From Treponema sp. (GTDB taxonomy: Bacteria > Spirochaetota > Spirochaetia > Treponematales > Treponemataceae), in the NCBI GenBank assembly GCA_017622055.1, contig JAGARY010000484.1, forward strand, positions 1 to 13,333: a stretch of DNA of 13,333 bases, given 5' to 3'. This document shows positions 1-7,136 of this stretch, piece by piece. A program made the position numbers and the translations under genes. Every line of letters starts with the position of its first letter. The stretch's first letter is position 1. The notes beneath the pieces are model-generated. The model saw only the letters and a list, made by a program, of their open reading frames with translations, searched no databases and was not told the origin of the DNA.

Positions 1-1436
1 TAAAGTTTTTTTGCGTTTGCAATATCAAGTTCTGTAATTTGAACATTTACACCTTTTGCAATAAACTTTTTTACTGCTGCTTCAAAACTATCATTTACAT
101 TTCCACTTACTGGTGGATGTTCCATTTGAACGTGTGATTGCATACCAACTGCATCGATTCTTGCATCAGGAGCTGCTTGAATAGCATCAACAACTTTCAA
201 AATTGCATTTGTTTTTCCACCACCATTTGCAGATCTTGTAGAACCGTTGTAGCTACTATAATCGTTGTAAACTAAACTAACGTCTTTTGGAGCATATTTA
301 TTTGCGTATCTAAAAGCATTTACAATGAATTCTTCGCTACCATAAACTTTGAACCAATTACTATCTTCACGAAGCCATTTTTGAGCTGTAGCACCGTCGG
401 CACAAGCTTCATTTACAACATCCCAATGTTTGATAATATGTTTTCCGTTGTTGTTTTCTTTTTCCCAATTTGCAACAAATTCTAAAACAGTTTTAATGTA
501 CCATTCCATACGAGCATTCATTGTGTCTTTATCAACAAGTTCTGAATCGTAATCATAATTTTCTGTAAAGAACCAATCTGGTGTTTGAGAATGCCAAACA
601 AGAACGTGTCCTCTCATTTCAAGATTATTCTTTTTTGTAGCTTCCAAAATATCTGCGCAAGTTTCAAAGCCTTTTAAAGTATAACTTGGAACTTTTACTG
701 TTTTACCGTTTTCACCTTTAAAATCTTTAAATTGTCTTGGAAGAGACCATCTAAAAATAAAATCTGGTTTAAATTCATTACCCATTGTGATTGAACTTGC
801 ATGATATGCAACACCTTTTTGAATATCAGGAACAGCGAATGTGTCGTTCCAACCTACAGCAATTCCAAAATAATCAAAATGTGATTTTAATGAATTCTTT
901 AGAGGTTCAACTTCTAACCAATTTTTTAATTTTACAGGTTTTCCAGTTAAAGATTCACCAGTAATTGTAACTTCAAAATCTTTTAAGAAAATTTTAGAAT
1001 TTTCTAAGTCTATAGAATTTGTAGGAATGTATAATTGTCGAGGACCTGTTAAATGAACAATTTTTGAACCTGTCATTCGTGTCCATTCGCCAGTTTTTAC
1101 TTTTTTCTTTGCAATTTCTGGGAATCCTTCGTTAAAATCGTTTATCATCCAGATGATTTCGTTTACATCTTTTTTTGAATCTTCAATTTTGATGTCACAG
1201 TAGAATTTAATTTCAACTTCTTTGTTTGCGTATTTTGACAAATCAATTGCAATTGGATTTTTTCCTGTTAATTTTTTTCCTGTGATAACAGTTACATTTT
1301 TGAACTTGTCTTTTTTCTTGTCAAATTTTATTCCCTTTGAAACTGCATCAATTTGGGAAAATTTGATTGTCTCTTGGGAAAAAATGAATGTACAGCTTAA
1401 TAACATTGCTGTAAAAATTGCTAAAAGTTTTTTCAT
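1..1436 (-). CDS. GH10 endo-1,4-beta-xylanase, secreted (3' end outside window)
   Basis: The visible 478 codons encode a glycoside hydrolase family 10 xylanase, an enzyme that cuts internal beta-1,4 bonds of xylan by a retaining mechanism. Residues 1-20 form a signal peptide (MKK, hydrophobic core, likely cut near FS-QE). Cys15 follows LLS, so a lipoprotein is possible but less likely because the hydrophobic run continues past it. Residues about 45-160 form a beta-rich module that could bind carbohydrate, of the CBM4/CBM22 kind; this is inference from its position and pattern. The GH10 barrel starts near residue 185: NEFKPD (220-225), RGHVLVWHSQ (275-284), WDVVNEA with the predicted acid/base Glu343, YNDY (390-393), GMQSH (431-435) and ITELDI with the predicted nucleophile Glu469. 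The end of the barrel lies beyond the edge. The ATG follows AGAGG with a 7-base spacer. It is probably a single transcription unit with its own promoter; the gene upstream ends 82 bases away. Confidence 0.93.
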   Translation of the reverse strand, partial: MKKLLAIFTAMLLSCTFIFSQETIKFSQIDAVSKGIKFDKKKDKFKNVTVITGKKLTGKNPIAIDLSKYANKEVEIKFYCDIKIEDSKKDVNEIIWMINDFNEGFPEIAKKKVKTGEWTRMTGSKIVHLTGPRQLYIPTNSIDLENSKIFLKDFEVTITGESLTGKPVKLKNWLEVEPLKNSLKSHFDYFGIAVGWNDTFAVPDIQKGVAYHASSITMGNEFKPDFIFRWSLPRQFKDFKGENGKTVKVPSYTLKGFETCADILEATKKNNLEMRGHVLVWHSQTPDWFFTENYDYDSELVDKDTMNARMEWYIKTVLEFVANWEKENNNGKHIIKHWDVVNEACADGATAQKWLREDSNWFKVYGSEEFIVNAFRYANKYAPKDVSLVYNDYSSYNGSTRSANGGGKTNAILKVVDAIQAAPDARIDAVGMQSHVQMEHPPVSGNVNDSFEAAVKKFIAKGVNVQITELDIANAKKL

Positions 1437-1450
1437 TTAGAAACCTCTTG

Positions 1451-1486
1451 TATACTAGTATATTTTTGATTTTAGCACTTTTTGAA
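1451..1486 (-). promoter_or_regulatory. Candidate sigma-70 promoter of the xylanase gene, with a 12-bp palindrome over the -10 box
   Basis: Read on the minus strand, TTCAAA (1486-1481) and TATACT (1462-1457) are separated by 18 bases and lie upstream of the xylanase SD and ATG. The -10 box is half of a perfect 12-bp palindrome, TATACTAGTATA (1451-1462). Such a palindrome could serve as an operator half-site pair, or could be chance in AT-rich DNA. No terminator was seen between this promoter and the gene upstream, so read-through is also possible. Confidence 0.5.
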
Positions 1487-1518
1487 TACTTAAAGCATAG
1501 GTCAGTTTTCTTAATAAA

Positions 1519-2166
1519 TCAATGATTATTTTTGTAAATTCCAACAAATGCAGTAACAGATTTTTCTGGAGCCATTATTAATGTGTCCATTAAAGAAAGA
1601 CCAATTTTTGAACATGGCAATAGATTAAAAAAATGCTTTTGATTTTCTAAAGAAACATCACCAAATCCTGGGCTAAATCTGGGGCGTACTGAATTATTTT
1701 GATTTTTTTCTATTTGAGCAATTTGATTGTTAGCAAAATCTACAACTTCTTCTATAAGCATTGCACCAGTTGCTTGAAAAACTGCAGCCATAACTTGGTC
1801 TGTAAATTGTGTTTTTCTGATTAAAGAATCTACTTGTGGGCCCAAAGTGCAAGCAAGAAGATAAACTTTGTGACAGTTTTTTAGATTATTGTATAAATCT
1901 TTTGACTGAATCTGAAAATTTGTGTCTTTAAGTTTAATGATTGGATTTTTTTGATTTTGATTTTCTGGGGGAAAAGTAATTTCAAGTTCAAAATCTTGAA
2001 AAACAGCCTTGGGATTTATGATTTTGTGCATTTGTGTTGCGGCTTGTTCTATTAAAGATGCAATTTGACTATCTGGTGCCGAAAGTTTTGAATAGCCCAA
2101 ATAACGTGCAGTTTCTTTATTGTTTGGGATGAGAATACTTTTTTCTACGTTTAATATTGTTGGCAT
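1519..2166 (-). CDS. Stand-alone methionine synthase activation domain-like protein
   Basis: This 215-residue protein resembles the C-terminal activation domain of cobalamin-dependent methionine synthase (MetH). That domain binds S-adenosylmethionine and allows the oxidised cobalamin cofactor to be reductively methylated. The visible signatures are RPRFSPGFGD (161-170) followed by VSLENQ, matching the R-x-SPG-x-GD motif of the family, and APEKSVTAFVGI (199-210), matching the conserved P-x-KS-x-(T/S)A segment. There are no homocysteine-, folate- or cobalamin-binding domains, so it would act in trans on a MetH encoded elsewhere. Such split arrangements are known in anaerobic bacteria. The start lies 5 bases after the stop of the zinc-ribbon gene, so the two are probably co-transcribed. 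An AGGA lies about 13 bases upstream of the ATG, a weak ribosome site. Family assignment is good; the partner is inferred. Confidence 0.82.
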   Translation of the reverse strand: MPTILNVEKSILIPNNKETARYLGYSKLSAPDSQIASLIEQAATQMHKIINPKAVFQDFELEITFPPENQNQKNPIIKLKDTNFQIQSKDLYNNLKNCHKVYLLACTLGPQVDSLIRKTQFTDQVMAAVFQATGAMLIEEVVDFANNQIAQIEKNQNNSVRPRFSPGFGDVSLENQKHFFNLLPCSKIGLSLMDTLIMAPEKSVTAFVGIYKNNH

Positions 2167-2171
2167 ATATT

Positions 2172-2567
2172 TTACTTTTTCCTACAATGGGGGCAACCTA
2201 AAATGTGGACGTGTTTTTTCCCGTCTCTTTTGTTGAATAATCTTGCTGTTAGGTTTTCTGTTTGTCCAACTGGTGAATGGCACACTGGGCAAATGCGTTT
2301 TACATTTGGTTCGCATTTTGGAAAACAATGGGGGCATCCAGAAACTGTCATTAATTGATCTGGAACATTCATTGGTCTGTAAACTTTTGAAATTAAATTT
2401 TCACCTTTGAATAAGTATGATTCACAAAGAGGGCATTTTACGTTTTGAAGATTTTTAGTTTTTTGTGATTTTTTCTTTGCGTTTTGTTGTTTTTGTGAAT
2501 AGCGAATGTACCAAATTAACAAAATGATAATTACAACACAGGCTAAACCTAATAAAAAATAATCCAT
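2172..2567 (-). CDS. Membrane-anchored protein with two zinc-ribbon repeats, function unknown
   Basis: I do not recognise this 131-residue protein as a named gene. Residues 3-22 are strongly hydrophobic and should form one N-terminal membrane segment, followed by a lysine-rich linker (24-40). The inside-outside orientation is not certain, but the positive linker favours a cytoplasmic C-terminus. The rest holds two diverged copies of one unit. In each, a CPxC motif (45-48 and 93-96) is followed about 30 residues later by GCPHC (CxxC at 78-81 and 125-128), with a shared ENL segment between. Each copy supplies four cysteines, enough for one structural zinc. The gene heads a two-gene unit with the MetH-activation-like protein and is divergent from purD. 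There is no SD before the ATG; see the promoter entry. A role in redox, protein quality control or nucleic-acid contact is conceivable, but none is shown. Confidence 0.75.
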   Translation of the reverse strand: MDYFLLGLACVVIIILLIWYIRYSQKQQNAKKKSQKTKNLQNVKCPLCESYLFKGENLISKVYRPMNVPDQLMTVSGCPHCFPKCEPNVKRICPVCHSPVGQTENLTARLFNKRDGKKHVHILGCPHCRKK

Positions 2568-2572
2568 AATTT

Positions 2573-2601
2573 AGTTTATCATCATTAATTAAGGTCGTCC
2601 A
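2573..2601 (-). promoter_or_regulatory. Candidate promoter of the zinc-ribbon gene, leaderless geometry
   Basis: On the minus strand, TGGACG (2601-2596) and TAAACT (2578-2573) are 17 bases apart; each matches four of six consensus bases. The -10 box ends only 5 bases before the ATG at 2567, and no SD-like sequence is present. If transcription starts the usual 6-8 bases after the -10 box, the mRNA would begin at or just inside the start codon. Confidence 0.4.
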
Positions 2602-2614
2602 TAGTTGTGTAATA

Positions 2615-2643
2615 TTGTAAAATACCAATTTTTAAGATAAAAT
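2615..2643 (+). promoter_or_regulatory. Candidate purD promoter, leaderless geometry
   Basis: TTGTAA (2615-2620) and TAAAAT (2638-2643) are separated by exactly 17 bases and match the sigma-70 consensus at four and five of six positions. The -10 box ends 6 bases before the purD ATG (2650). No SD is present upstream of the ATG. No PurR-like operator or purine riboswitch was recognised in this 82-base gap. Confidence 0.5.
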
Positions 2644-2649
2644 ATAGTT

Positions 2650-3990
2650 ATGAATATTATTGTTGTAGGCAATGGTGGTCGTGAGCACACTATCTGCTGG
2701 AAATTAGCTCAAAGTTCATTAGTTGATAAAGTTGTTGTTGTGCCAGGAAATGGTGGTACAGCGTGTGAAGAAAAATGTGTAAATGTAAATCCAAAAGATT
2801 GTGATTACATTAAAGAAGGCGAAAATCCTTACGTTGCAATTGCAAAACACGAAAATTGTAGAATGGCAGTTATTGGGCCAGAAGATCCTTTAGCTGATGG
2901 TTTGGCTGATGTTTTCTGGAATGCTGATATTCCTTGTGTTGGACCAAAAAAAGCTGCCGCACAACTTGAAGCAAGTAAAGATTTGTCTAAAAACTTTATG
3001 AAAAAATACGGTGTTGCTTGCGCTGGAAGTGAAACTTTTGTAAATAAAGATGCTGCTTGTGAATATATTAAAAAACACGGTGCTCCAATTGTAATTAAAG
3101 CAGACGGTTTGGCAGCTGGTAAAGGTGTTGTTGTTGCTGCAACTGAACAAGAAGCCTTGGACGCTGTAACAGACATTATGGACAGCGGTCGTGTTGGTGA
3201 TGCTGGTAAAAAAATTGTAATTGAAGATTATCTTGAAGGTGTTGAAATTTCTGTTTTGGCAGCGGTTTCTGTAACTCCTGAATATGCTGTTCAAGGAAGT
3301 GCTACAATTGTTCCTTTCTTGGCTGCAAGAGATCACAAAAGATTGATGGATGGAGCAAAAGGTCCTAACACTGGTGGAATGGGTGCAGTTTGTCCTTTGG
3401 ATGATGTTTCTGAAGAAACAATGATTCAATTTGAAAAAGATATTATGGCTCCAACTTTGGAAGGTCTTATTAAAGAAAAATTTGATTACCGTGGATTTAT
3501 TTTCTTTGGTGTAATGCTTACAAAACAAGGTCCAAAACTTTTGGAATATAACGTTCGTCTTGGTGATCCAGAAACTCAAGCAGTTTTACCTTTGATGGAT
3601 TTTGATTTTGCTGCAATGTGTACTGCAATTTTGAACGGAAGTTTAAAAGACTTTAGTTTTGAATGGAAACCTGGATACCAAGTTGCGCCTGTTGTTGTAA
3701 GTGGTGGATATCCTGGAGATTACAAAAAAGGTCTTGAAATTACATTTAATGAAGCAATTTTAAATGCTAGTACAGCAAAAGTTTTTGTTGCTGGTGCTGT
3801 TTCTGGACGCCGCGGAGCAGGTGATATGCTTACAAGTGGAGGACGTGTTCTTGCTTGTAGTGCTTATGGCGAAACATTCAAAGAAGCGTGGGAAAAAGCA
3901 TATCAAGGGATTTCTGCTGTAAAATTTGATGGTGCATTCTACAGAAAAGACATTGGGCTTCCTGGTGCTGCTGAAAGTGGAAAGTTGTAA
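2650..3990 (+). CDS. purD: Phosphoribosylamine--glycine ligase (GAR synthetase)
   Basis: PurD joins glycine to 5-phosphoribosylamine with ATP, the second step of de novo purine synthesis, in the cytoplasm. The 446-residue product is slightly longer than the usual 420-430. The N-terminal domain opens with VVGNGGREH (5-13), the family hallmark, which also fixes the start. IGPEDPLADGL (75-85) follows. The ATP-grasp region shows PIVIKADGLAAGKGVVVA (146-163), LEGVEIS (195-201) and DHKRLMDGAKGPNTGGMGA (228-246). The catalytic and metal-binding segment is LEYNVRLGDPETQ (298-310). The C-terminal domain carries VVVSGGYPGDYKKG and GGRVLACSAYG. All expected motifs are intact. The gene stands alone on this strand, divergent from the zinc-ribbon gene and convergent with uppP. 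Coding bases are noticeably G and T rich (GTT and GGT codons), as expected of a well-expressed gene in such a genome. Confidence 0.98.
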   Translation: MNIIVVGNGGREHTICWKLAQSSLVDKVVVVPGNGGTACEEKCVNVNPKDCDYIKEGENPYVAIAKHENCRMAVIGPEDPLADGLADVFWNADIPCVGPKKAAAQLEASKDLSKNFMKKYGVACAGSETFVNKDAACEYIKKHGAPIVIKADGLAAGKGVVVAATEQEALDAVTDIMDSGRVGDAGKKIVIEDYLEGVEISVLAAVSVTPEYAVQGSATIVPFLAARDHKRLMDGAKGPNTGGMGAVCPLDDVSEETMIQFEKDIMAPTLEGLIKEKFDYRGFIFFGVMLTKQGPKLLEYNVRLGDPETQAVLPLMDFDFAAMCTAILNGSLKDFSFEWKPGYQVAPVVVSGGYPGDYKKGLEITFNEAILNASTAKVFVAGAVSGRRGAGDMLTSGGRVLACSAYGETFKEAWEKAYQGISAVKFDGAFYRKDIGLPGAAESGKL

Positions 3991-4005
3991 TAGATTTTGA
4001 AAATT

Positions 4006-4072
4006 GCGTTAGCGGGCGTTGCCGGTACACCGCAGGTCGTAGACCGAGGAGTTTAGGCAAGCACGCGACCCC
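4006..4072. repeat. GC-rich hairpin-bearing block, candidate dispersed intergenic repeat
   Basis: A block of about 67 bases after purD is far richer in G and C than the genes on either side. It can fold as a branched or bulged hairpin. TTGCC (4019-4023) pairs with GGCAA (4056-4060), GCG (4016-4018) can extend this stem with CGC (4064-4066) across a small bulge, and GGTC-GTA-GACC (4035-4045) forms an inner stem. No open reading frame of interest crosses it. The contrast in composition and the symmetry look like a REP/MITE-type element. Only one copy is in this window, so its repeat nature is inference. Confidence 0.45.
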
Positions 4073-4118
4073 AAAAAAAGGCTGTCTAAAAATCTTTTTA
4101 GACAGCCTTTTTTTGGGG
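4069..4118. terminator. Bidirectional intrinsic terminator between purD and uppP
   Basis: This is a perfect inverted repeat with 24-base arms (4069-4092 and 4095-4118) and a 2-base centre (TC at 4093-4094). Each arm holds a GC-containing core (GGCTGTCT or its complement) flanked by seven A or T bases, then CCCC or GGGG. On either strand the core stem is followed by a run of seven T, so it can end transcription of purD and of the uppP operon, which converge here. In practice the loop would open to more than 2 bases. The arms abut the GC-rich block. Confidence 0.93.
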
Positions 4119-4127
4119 AAACGCCCT

Positions 4128-4985
4128 TTATTTTAAGAAAATTAAACCAAGGATTCCTGCTGGAATTAAGTATGCAGCGAACCATTGGAGTTTTCCTTTT
4201 TTTATAATTTTCATTAAAACTGAAAGTGAAAAATAGCCTACTGCAAAAGAGGCAACGCATCCTGCAATAATTGGAGCAGCCCCGATTGATGAGGACATTT
4301 GTCCTAAGTCTTTTAATTCTAAAATGAAAGCACCCAAAATTGCTGGGATAGAAACTATAAATGAAAATTCACCTGCAAGGGAACGGTTTACGCCGCCAAA
4401 AAGAGCTCCTGCAATTGTGGAACCACTGCGAGAAATGCCAGGTAAAGTTCCAAAGCCTTGCATAATTCCGATTATAATTGACTGTTTAATTGAAATGCCT
4501 GTGAATTCTTTAGGGCCTTTTGCAGATTGTCTTTTTTCCATTATAGAAGAAATGATTAACAATGCTGATGTTACTAAAAATCCGCCACAAACAAATTTTA
4601 CGCTTAAATCTGGAATTAATTTGCTTGTTACAACTCCAAATGCACCTGTGATGGCTGTTGTCAAAATGATTGCGATAATTGTTTTTTGACCAATTTTGTC
4701 TGTTGGGCAAAGTAAATCGTTTTCTGAAATTTGAACTTGATTATCTGATTTTTGTTTTTTTGTAATCCAGCGACCAAAACATTTTAAAAGTGCCCAAATC
4801 TTTGGCCAAAAGTAAATTGTTACAGCGAGTAGAGTTGCCATGTGCAAAAAGATGTCGTACAAAAGTGGAACATCTTCTAAGCCAAAAAGTGATTGTGCAA
4901 GTGCTAAATGCCCTGACGAAGAAATTGGAAGGAATTCCGCAACTCCTTGAAGAATTCCTAGTAAGAAACCTTGTAAAACTGTCAT
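4128..4985 (-). CDS. uppP: Undecaprenyl-diphosphatase (bacitracin resistance family)
   Basis: UppP (BacA) removes a phosphate from undecaprenyl pyrophosphate so that the lipid carrier can be reused for peptidoglycan and other surface polymers. It is an integral inner-membrane enzyme. The 285-residue length is normal for the family. Motif 1 is LQGVAEFLPISSSGHLALA (12-30), containing the conserved Glu17 and the SSSGH stretch. Motif 2 is PGISRSGST (182-190), with the key Arg186. Several hydrophobic segments surround these, with a hydrophilic loop at about residues 75-100. The ATG is preceded by AGGA with a suitable spacer. It is the last gene of a three-gene minus-strand unit, starting 14 bases after lgt, and ends just before the bidirectional terminator. 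The whole unit serves the envelope, apart from the ATPase at its head. Confidence 0.97.
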   Translation of the reverse strand: MTVLQGFLLGILQGVAEFLPISSSGHLALAQSLFGLEDVPLLYDIFLHMATLLAVTIYFWPKIWALLKCFGRWITKKQKSDNQVQISENDLLCPTDKIGQKTIIAIILTTAITGAFGVVTSKLIPDLSVKFVCGGFLVTSALLIISSIMEKRQSAKGPKEFTGISIKQSIIIGIMQGFGTLPGISRSGSTIAGALFGGVNRSLAGEFSFIVSIPAILGAFILELKDLGQMSSSIGAAPIIAGCVASFAVGYFSLSVLMKIIKKGKLQWFAAYLIPAGILGLIFLK

Positions 4986-4999
4986 TTTATTTTCCTATT

Positions 5000-5965
5000 T
5001 TATTTTTGTTTTTTTTGCATTTTATACAAAATAATTGAAGTTACAACTGCAAATGCAATCATCATAAAACAAAGGATTTGTCCTGTAGAAATGTTTAATA
5101 ATGATGTATTTGTGTAAATTGGGGCTGCTGAATCTTTTGCAATTCTGTAACCAATGTCTGCGTCTGGTTCTCTAAAGTATTCAATAAAGAATCTTACCAA
5201 ACCGTAGCCACCAGCATACATCATACTTAATTGACCTGTAAATTTTTTGCGATTTCTGCAAACCCAAATGATTGCAAACAGGACAAGACCTTCAAAAAGT
5301 GCTTCATAAAGTTGGCTTGGATGACGTGGAAGATTTACTAAGGACATTCCTGAAATGTCCATTCCAATTTTTGCACAAAATTCTTGAACCCAAGGTAATG
5401 ATGTAGAAAACTTTTCTGCACCTGGAAAAACGATTCCCCATGGCATTGTTGTAATTCTTCCATAAAGTTCTCCGTTTAAGAAATTTCCTAAGCGACCAAA
5501 TGTGTAGCCAAGTGGAATTGCCGTACACATTGTATCACACCATTGCCAAAATGAATGTTTTTTTACTTTACACCAAACAATCATGCCAATAAAGCCTCCA
5601 ATAAAGCCGCCGTGGTAAGACATTCCAGCTAGACCTGTGAAATTTCCGTTTGAGTCAAAAGGCCAAAATATGAGCCAAGGATGTTTCCAATAGTAGTTTG
5701 ATGGGTTATAAACTAAGGCTGAAAAAATTCTTGCACCAATGAGCAAAAAAATTATTCCAGTAGAAATAAAACTTAGTAAGTCGTCATCGTTGATTTTGTA
5801 TTTTGGAGTGTCCAATGCACCTTCTTTTGCAACTTTTTTTAAAATTAAATATGCAGTTCCGAATGCAAAAATGTACATTAAACTGTACCAACGTAAAAAT
5901 CCTAAAAAAGGAATTCCAGGAAATATTTCTGGATGAATCCATGAAGGATAATTGATGTATAACAT
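5000..5965 (-). CDS. lgt: Phosphatidylglycerol--prolipoprotein diacylglyceryl transferase
   Basis: Lgt transfers diacylglycerol from phosphatidylglycerol to the lipobox cysteine of prolipoproteins, the first step of bacterial lipoprotein maturation, which matters greatly in lipoprotein-rich spirochaetes. The product has 321 residues, somewhat longer than the roughly 290 of E. coli. Visible family motifs are YHGGFIGG (117-124, His118 conserved), the Lgt signature GRLGNFLNGELYGR (157-170), RHPSQLYEALFEG (214-226) and RFFIEYFREPD (258-268). At least six membrane segments can be traced. The ATG follows AGAGG at a good distance. It starts 16 bases after the FlhG-like ATPase gene and ends 14 bases before uppP, so the three are almost certainly one operon. 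A slightly longer periplasmic section near 270-290 precedes the final helix. Confidence 0.98.
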   Translation of the reverse strand: MLYINYPSWIHPEIFPGIPFLGFLRWYSLMYIFAFGTAYLILKKVAKEGALDTPKYKINDDDLLSFISTGIIFLLIGARIFSALVYNPSNYYWKHPWLIFWPFDSNGNFTGLAGMSYHGGFIGGFIGMIVWCKVKKHSFWQWCDTMCTAIPLGYTFGRLGNFLNGELYGRITTMPWGIVFPGAEKFSTSLPWVQEFCAKIGMDISGMSLVNLPRHPSQLYEALFEGLVLFAIIWVCRNRKKFTGQLSMMYAGGYGLVRFFIEYFREPDADIGYRIAKDSAAPIYTNTSLLNISTGQILCFMMIAFAVVTSIILYKMQKKQK

Positions 5966-5981
5966 AAAAAACCTCTACTTT

Positions 5982-7130
5982 TTATAATTTGAAGCCTTGG
6001 TTGGCTGCTTTTAGTAATTTTGATTTTAGAAGTTGATTTTCTTTTCTAAGTTGAGTGATTTCGTATTGCTGAGTTTTTATCATTTCGGCAAGTTCACCCA
6101 TTGTTAAAGTTCCGCCAGAAACTAAATCATCAATTCCAGAAAGTTTGAATGTAAAATCATCAACAGCTTCTTCTTCTGCATTTTGGAAATTATCTGATGC
6201 ATCTGCGTCTGGAGCAAAATCTGAATCAAATGTGTGAGGAATTGTTGCAATTACTTTATCTGCAACTCTGTAAATTGCTTGGCCTAAAACCGATTGTGGT
6301 TTGTAAACAACTAATGGCAATTGAGAAGCCAAAGCTTTTTCTTGAAGAATATCTCTATACATTAAACCCAAATATTCAATTTCAAGTCCAAGATATTGAT
6401 TACAAGATGCTTTTATGCGTTGTGCTTTTTCAGCATCTTTTGGGTCTTCAATCATATTCATTACAAGTCTTGGTCTAAATTGATTCATGCGAGTTATAAA
6501 AAGTTGTGTAGTTTGAGGATCAACTTGACTTAACGCTTGTACTAATTGTGGAATATACAATTTTTGCATTGTGGCAGAATCTTTTTTTAGTTCATCAAGA
6601 TATTGTCTGCCAGGAGTTCCACGTTTGAAAGTTGTGTACAAAAGTCTAAAAACTGCATTTTTTAAGAACAAATATCCATTTAAAGTTGCTGTAACTGCTG
6701 GAGCAGACACAACAATTCCTTGTGGAGAAAGCAAGAACATATCAAGAATAAATTGATGAGTTCCTGCTCCCAAATCTAAAATGACGTAATCTGTATCAAT
6801 ATTTTTTAAGTTTCTAATTAATTTTAATTTTTGAACACTTTTTAGCGAAGTTAAATCTGGGATCTGATTATCACCAGCAATAAAACTTACATTTTGATAA
6901 TCAGTAGGCTGAATAATATCTTTAAAATCACTTTTTTCTGTAAACCAAGAACCAAGACTTGCACTGCCAGGCTTTTGACCTATAACTAAATGCAAATTTG
7001 AAGCACCTAAATCTAAATCAACAAGAACTACTTTTTTTCCTTGTTGTCCAAGAGAAATTGCTAAATTGGCAGAAAGGAGACTTTTTCCAACTCCACCTTT
7101 CCCACTTGCTACAGGTATAATTTGTGTCAT
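5982..7130 (-). CDS. FlhG/MinD-like P-loop ATPase with C-terminal coiled coil
   Basis: This 382-residue protein belongs to the MinD/ParA (SIMIBI) ATPases. The deviant Walker A is GKGGVGKS (10-17). VDLDLGASNLHLVIG (37-51) is the switch I region. DYVILDLGAG (114-123) is Walker B/switch II. RLVMNMIEDPKDAEKAQRI (221-239), a segment reaching YLGLMYRD (253-260) and PLVVYKPQS (272-280) match FlhG (YlxH) more than cell-division MinD. Compared with compact relatives there is extra sequence at about 160-215. After an acidic linker (300-325) the end forms a short coiled coil (about 345-375) in place of an obvious amphipathic membrane helix. The start is set at the ATG at 7130. An in-frame ATG 12 codons upstream adds residues unlike the family and lies upstream of the best promoter. 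FlhG proteins control flagellar number and placement; that role here is inference. It heads the lgt-uppP operon. Confidence 0.85.
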   Translation of the reverse strand: MTQIIPVASGKGGVGKSLLSANLAISLGQQGKKVVLVDLDLGASNLHLVIGQKPGSASLGSWFTEKSDFKDIIQPTDYQNVSFIAGDNQIPDLTSLKSVQKLKLIRNLKNIDTDYVILDLGAGTHQFILDMFLLSPQGIVVSAPAVTATLNGYLFLKNAVFRLLYTTFKRGTPGRQYLDELKKDSATMQKLYIPQLVQALSQVDPQTTQLFITRMNQFRPRLVMNMIEDPKDAEKAQRIKASCNQYLGLEIEYLGLMYRDILQEKALASQLPLVVYKPQSVLGQAIYRVADKVIATIPHTFDSDFAPDADASDNFQNAEEEAVDDFTFKLSGIDDLVSGGTLTMGELAEMIKTQQYEITQLRKENQLLKSKLLKAANQGFKL

Positions 7131-7136
7131 ACCAAA

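Noticed and set aside
2890..3579. Long open frame of 229 codons on the minus strand inside purD
   Set aside because: It is antisense to a fully intact purD, is rich in Phe, Ser and Asn as expected from complementing GT-rich codons, and has no recognisable domain. It is a shadow frame.
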